A stretch of DNA of 64,000 nt, from assembly GCA_963675935.2 (NCBI GenBank), contig CAXXPV010000003.1, forward strand, positions 1,302,001 through 1,366,000. The letters run 5' to 3'. Numbering within the stretch: position 1 is the stretch's first letter; every line of letters begins with the position of its first letter. A program made the position numbers and the translations under genes. The stretch comes from G963675935 sp963675935. GTDB taxonomy: Bacteria; Planctomycetota; Planctomycetia; Pirellulales; Thermoguttaceae. Below, one piece after another: positions 60,512 through 64,000 of this stretch. Below the pieces are notes generated by a model that saw only the letters and a program-made list of their open reading frames with translations, did not search any database and had not been told where the DNA came from.

Positions 60512-62032
60512 TCAATGCGCGGCCTCGGGGGCTGACGTGCTGGGGGTGAGTTTCAGGAGTACGACCCCGTGAGGATTGACGGTCACGGTGACTTCCGTTT
60601 CCGCATCGGGCAAATTCTTTTGGAGCCAGAGGTCGCGGACATGCACCTTGCCGGGGATTCCAATGCGCACAAGCTTATTGAAACGAATCGTCTTCTTCTC
60701 GCTCCCGCGATTGAAGAACCCCAAAGCGCAGCCGCCGTCCTCAAGTTCCTTCTTGAAAATATCAACTGCACCCGTCGCGGCCACTCGAACCGCTTGTTTC
60801 CCGAGCGCGTCCTGGTCAATGGCCAGCACTTCGTCGTTGGTGAGAAGCCCGAGGGTGAAGTCGTCCAGCCGTTCCAGATCGCAGCCGATCAGCAGCGGAG
60901 CGCTGAGCATGCACCAGAGGCTGAAGTGCGAGTATTGTTCGTCGTGCGTCAGGTTTGTTGCATGCATCTGCGGCCCCCAACCGACATGGCCGACGACTAG
61001 CATATCGGGATCGTTCCAGTGGCCCGGCCCGGCATACGGCGCCCATTGGTCCTGGGCAAAACCGATTTCCGATACGCCGTAGCGCCACTCGGCGTCGTTG
61101 TGATCCCAGTAGTCCCAAATATCGCCCGTCGTTCGCCAACAGTTGGCCAGTTTTGCAAGTTCCCCTGCCTGGGCGAACGGCGCGGAATTCGAGAGGCTTA
61201 GCACGATGTCCCGATGAACGCTTCGCAGCGACTCGCTCATTTCACGCACATGGGCGAGATCGTTGGGGTTCCAATCGTACTTGAGATAGTCGAATCCCCA
61301 CTCGGCCCATTGCTTGGCGTCATTCAAGGCAAACGAGTATTTGCCATGCCGCCAGTGTTTTTCGTCGGCCATTTCTTTCGACCACGCGCCCGTGGCGTTG
61401 TCGCTCGATCCGCCGATAAACTTGGCATAAGACGTGACCCAGGGCGTCGAATAGATGCCGGGCTTCAGGCCCAGGGCGTGTATCTTTTCGCATAGTCCAT
61501 TCATGTCGGGAAACTTCTCGTTCCCTTGAATGGCGCCGAACTTGCCGGCGCGAGGGCCTTGCCAGGTGTCGTCGATGTTGATGTAGCTCCAGCCGTGATT
61601 GATCAGGCCGGTCTTCACGACCGCATCGGCCGACCGCAAGACTTTTTCCTGACTGACCGAGGCGGCCCAACAGTTCCAACTGTTCCATCCCATCGGCGGA
61701 GTCAGGCAGATGGCGTCGCCGCAGAGGATTTTGAATCGTTTCTCGGCAGTCCCCTTGGAATTGGTTGCCTTCAGAACAACCGCATGCGAGCCGGCGGTTT
61801 TAAGGCTGCCCGAGATGATCCCGCTGGCCTTATCGACGGTCAAGCCCTCCGGCAATCCAGCGACATCATACTCGATCGGTTGATCGCCGGTTGCGGGAAT
61901 CTTGTAAAGGAAGGGGTTTCCCGGCCGGACTCCGAAAACGCTTGGACCGTTGACTCGCGGTTGCTCGGCCCGCATTTGGCCGAGTGGGAAAAGCAATATC
62001 AAGATGAATAGCGCGAGACTTTGCAATTTCAT
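60512..62032 (-). CDS. GH27 alpha-galactosidase
   Basis: A 506-residue exported enzyme (signal LALFILILLFPLGQMRA). The Ig-like N-terminal segment (NGPSVFGVRPGNPFLYKIPA) and GH27 barrel (PPMGWNSWNCWA, YINIDDTWQG, nucleophile Asp253 in YLKYDWN, GPGHWNDPDMLV) match the copy at 56532 without its NPCBM domain. The C-terminal domain (RIGIPGKVHVRDLWLQK) is also shared. The two probably arose by duplication. Confidence 0.92.
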   Translation of the reverse strand: MKLQSLALFILILLFPLGQMRAEQPRVNGPSVFGVRPGNPFLYKIPATGDQPIEYDVAGLPEGLTVDKASGIISGSLKTAGSHAVVLKATNSKGTAEKRFKILCGDAICLTPPMGWNSWNCWAASVSQEKVLRSADAVVKTGLINHGWSYINIDDTWQGPRAGKFGAIQGNEKFPDMNGLCEKIHALGLKPGIYSTPWVTSYAKFIGGSSDNATGAWSKEMADEKHWRHGKYSFALNDAKQWAEWGFDYLKYDWNPNDLAHVREMSESLRSVHRDIVLSLSNSAPFAQAGELAKLANCWRTTGDIWDYWDHNDAEWRYGVSEIGFAQDQWAPYAGPGHWNDPDMLVVGHVGWGPQMHATNLTHDEQYSHFSLWCMLSAPLLIGCDLERLDDFTLGLLTNDEVLAIDQDALGKQAVRVAATGAVDIFKKELEDGGCALGFFNRGSEKKTIRFNKLVRIGIPGKVHVRDLWLQKNLPDAETEVTVTVNPHGVVLLKLTPSTSAPEAAH

Positions 62033-62123
62033 GGTGCTGTTATCCTGGTGTTGCGTAAGGCGGGAAAGTTTTGGAAAGGACTCGTTTTATTTCAGACTGC
62101 GGACGCCAAGCTGCTCGAGCATA

Positions 62124-62245
62124 AGGATCGGCGAATCAACAACTGTCATCCTGAGCGCAGCGAAGGATCTTGGTTTGACGCACGGAGATCCTTTGCTGCG
62201 CTCAGGATGACAGTTAACCCCGACAGTTATTTGTTCGCCGATCCT
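62124..62245. repeat. Inverted-repeat unit with the shared hairpin core, fourth end type
   Basis: Ends AGGATCGGCGAA and complement, with the hairpin CATCCTGAGCGCAGCGAAGG and complement inside. The ends differ from families 1-3. No flanking direct repeat is evident. It lies between the lipoprotein gene and the GH27 gene. Confidence 0.7.
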
Positions 62246-62249
62246 AAGC

Positions 62250-62672
62250 TCATGGGTTGCTTTTTAGGTCAAACTCAAATTCGTTCTTTCCACCGTCGCT
62301 GACTTCAGCACGAAGTTCGGTCTGACTGTTATACCGGACTGGGATGTACTGTACCCAGTTCCACCCCGGGGGCATTTTAACGCCGACATTTGCGGGCGCC
62401 ACGCCGGGCGGCGGACGAGTAGCGCGAATTTCAACCTTGTTCTTGCCGGGCTTTGCGCGAAACTGAAACTTCCCATCGGCGATATTCACGCCTTCCGACG
62501 GCAAACTTCGATCCTCGGGCACAAACATCAGCGACCCCGTCGGCAATGGTTTGCCGTTCATTGTCACGATGCCCGAGACAGGCACCGTCTTGGGGCCTCG
62601 GGAACCACAACCCGACAGCATCAAACACGAAATAACCAGGGCAAGCGGTATCGTGTACGCGGCAGATTTCAT
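62250..62672 (-). CDS. Small lipoprotein with carboxypeptidase-regulatory-like fold
   Basis: A 140-residue protein: signal and lipobox (LVISCLMLSGC), then a beta-sandwich-like sequence (VSGIVTMNGKPLPTGSLMFV, GKFQFRAKPGKNKVEIRA). Such lipoproteins commonly follow DUF1559 genes in planctomycetes, as here (68 bases downstream). Function unknown, probably in the periplasm or cell surface. Confidence 0.78.
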   Translation of the reverse strand: MKSAAYTIPLALVISCLMLSGCGSRGPKTVPVSGIVTMNGKPLPTGSLMFVPEDRSLPSEGVNIADGKFQFRAKPGKNKVEIRATRPPPGVAPANVGVKMPPGWNWVQYIPVRYNSQTELRAEVSDGGKNEFEFDLKSNP

Positions 62673-62740
62673 GGGGATTTTCCAAATTGCAGGCGTGTAG
62701 GATGCGGCGATGGGGATGAAGGACGTGGCAAGCTCGTTTC

Positions 62741-63688
62741 TCAATAATTGCCCGGCACGACTTCCCCGCCGGCCCGCGTGGATAGCGACTTGTAAATAAT
62801 TGGATTGATATAGTTGGAGATGAATTGCACCGAGCCATCGGCCATCCCCACGTTCACGCCGCCGGGGTGATAGCTGCGTGCGAGACTGTAACTGTCGGCC
62901 ATGCCCTGGGCCGCCAAGCACGGCGCCATCGGCAGTTCTTCGACGCATGCACCCATCAGTTGATCGCCGTTCGACGAGTTCGGCGGATAAATTGCGCAGA
63001 ACCATGCCCCGCCATGCACGCCATTGTGGTAACGTCCGCGCATATCGGGAAGGTACGGATTTTCGCTAGCGTCTTTCACGAGAACCGTCTCACTGAGCAT
63101 CATCGTGTTCGAGAGCCCGTCGGTCACGTCCCTGGCGCCGATCTTGCTTTTGGCGAAAAACATGCCGTCCAGCCGGTCGGCGCCGGTGCCTCCTGGATCG
63201 TAGTAGCTGCTGCCCGTGCAAGCGACGATATTTCCACTGAAGCCTTGCGTCACGCTCCCTGTGGGCCCGTTCTTCGGGCTCATGCTGTCCGAGGGGCAGC
63301 AAAACGTGGGCACCACCACCGTATTGGATGGATTGTCGATGGTGCTCCCACTAGGGTTTGCGTCCTCCCAAGCTTTGGACTGGTCATACAGCCCCTGCTG
63401 CTCGAGGTATGGCAGCAGCAACGCCATCCAGGAGCGGCGGTCGAGCCCGGAATAGTTGGGCAGGCAGTGAAATACGCTCGGTATGCCGGGGGGAAAATAC
63501 CCGGTGGCCCATAGGCAATTATGCATCCCCAAGCCGATTTGCTTCATGTTGTTCGAGCATTGTGCTTTTCGCGCGGCTTCTCGCGCCGCCTGCACCGCCG
63601 GCAACAACAGGGCGATGAGAATTCCGATGATCGTGATGACCACCAAAAGCTCGACTAATGTAAAAGCCTTGACCAACGGACGCTTCAT
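62741..63688 (-). CDS. DUF1559 prepilin-like protein
   Basis: A 315-residue protein beginning with a type IV prepilin signal (KAFTLVELLVVITIIGILIA), followed by AREAARKAQCSNNMKQIGLG and, near the C-terminus, the planctomycete H-X9-DG motif (HPGGVNVGMADG). AGGTGA before the ATG at 63688 supports this start over one 45 bases earlier. These proteins are highly expanded in planctomycetes; their role in a pseudopilin-type structure is inferred. Confidence 0.93.
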   Translation of the reverse strand: MKRPLVKAFTLVELLVVITIIGILIALLLPAVQAAREAARKAQCSNNMKQIGLGMHNCLWATGYFPPGIPSVFHCLPNYSGLDRRSWMALLLPYLEQQGLYDQSKAWEDANPSGSTIDNPSNTVVVPTFCCPSDSMSPKNGPTGSVTQGFSGNIVACTGSSYYDPGGTGADRLDGMFFAKSKIGARDVTDGLSNTMMLSETVLVKDASENPYLPDMRGRYHNGVHGGAWFCAIYPPNSSNGDQLMGACVEELPMAPCLAAQGMADSYSLARSYHPGGVNVGMADGSVQFISNYINPIIYKSLSTRAGGEVVPGNY

Positions 63689-63810
63689 TGCATCACCTAC
63701 ATAATATGAAATGAAATGAGAGTGAAAAGACAATCACCGCGGAGGACGCCGGAGAACGCAATGGAAACAGGTTGCGTTTCTCCACGTCCTCCGCAGTTGA
63801 CTGGCATGGA

Positions 63811-64000
63811 TTACTTTCGTTTACGCCAGGCGTAGGCAAGCAAACCAACTAAGCCAACACCAAGAAGAATCATGGAGCTTGGCTCAGGAACGTAATGCAG
63901 CATGGTGCTGTCCGCGCCGGCGTTATACGTCTCCGTGTATCCAACGCCATTGGCATGGAACCACGAATTGGATGCGGCGAAACTCGTCTGGTCGCCGGGG
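63811..64000 (-). CDS. PEP-CTERM sorting-domain protein (partial)
   Basis: The frame is open to the window edge; only the last 62 residues are visible. It ends VPEPSSMILLGVGLVGLLAY followed by AWRKRK and a TAA: the PEP motif, a hydrophobic helix and a basic tail, the signal for the exosortase sorting system. It lies upstream of the DUF1559 gene on the same strand; the product is an exported protein of unknown function. Confidence 0.9.
   Translation of the reverse strand, partial: PGDQTSFAASNSWFHANGVGYTETYNAGADSTMLHYVPEPSSMILLGVGLVGLLAYAWRKRK

Overview
The window looks like a chromosomal segment of a planctomycete, probably of the Pirellulales type. The marks are a DUF1559 prepilin-like protein with its H-X9-DG motif and a small lipoprotein partner, a PEP-CTERM tail, a DUF1598 lipoprotein, a soluble-N-terminal Hanks kinase with a C-terminal anchor, a relic of a planctomycete-type tyrosine recombinase, and intergenic spaces crowded with hairpin repeats. 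No assignment was checked against a database; all are read from motifs and gene order.

Layout. 1-9.7 kb: signalling and envelope genes (tail of a sigma-54 regulator, an RsbW/STAS anti-sigma pair, a CheY-like protein, a DUF481 outer-membrane protein, an MFS-PlsC fusion overlapping an acyl-activating ligase, a Ser/Thr kinase, a cysteine-less ArsF-like protein). 9.2-12.1 kb: DUF1854 protein plus a large ABC exporter. 12.9-21.6 kb: lone nuoB, DUF1598 lipoprotein, FHA-GAF-sigma54 activator, and a threonine-branch pair (homoserine dehydrogenase plus a phosphoglycerate-mutase-like protein that may be the homoserine kinase). 22.0-39.4 kb: one leftward S10-spc-alpha ribosomal cluster from rpsJ to rplQ with secY, adk, map and rpoA, without rpmD (L30) and without infA. 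39.9-46.2 kb: an IS630-type element broken by two nearly identical 2770-bp IS66-family insertions. 46.2-48.9 kb: a receiver protein, a FixJ-like regulator with its receiver-histidine kinase, and a tRNA-Arg(CCT). 49-64 kb: an accessory glycan-catabolism region (GH5-like enzyme, sodium:solute symporter, two URO-D-like proteins, GH110-like, two GH27, GH101-like), then the lipoprotein/DUF1559 pair and a PEP-CTERM protein running off the end.

Working together: the glycosidase set (endo-alpha-N-acetylgalactosaminidase-like, alpha-1,3-galactosidase-like, two alpha-galactosidases) fits stripping alpha-galactose and O-linked glycans from glycoproteins, with the symporter importing a product. The 49.5-54.6 kb part is visibly more A/T-rich than its surroundings.

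The most unusual content is non-coding. At least three families of small non-autonomous elements can be delimited to the base because their target-site duplications survive: a 139-bp family (8-bp duplication, two copies), a 124-bp family (9-bp duplication in two of three copies) and a 157-bp element (10-bp direct repeat). They share one hairpin core but have unrelated ends. One 139-bp copy carries a second 126-bp element nested inside it with its own 5-bp duplication. A fourth 241-bp inverted-repeat unit supplies the stop codons of both convergent genes around it.
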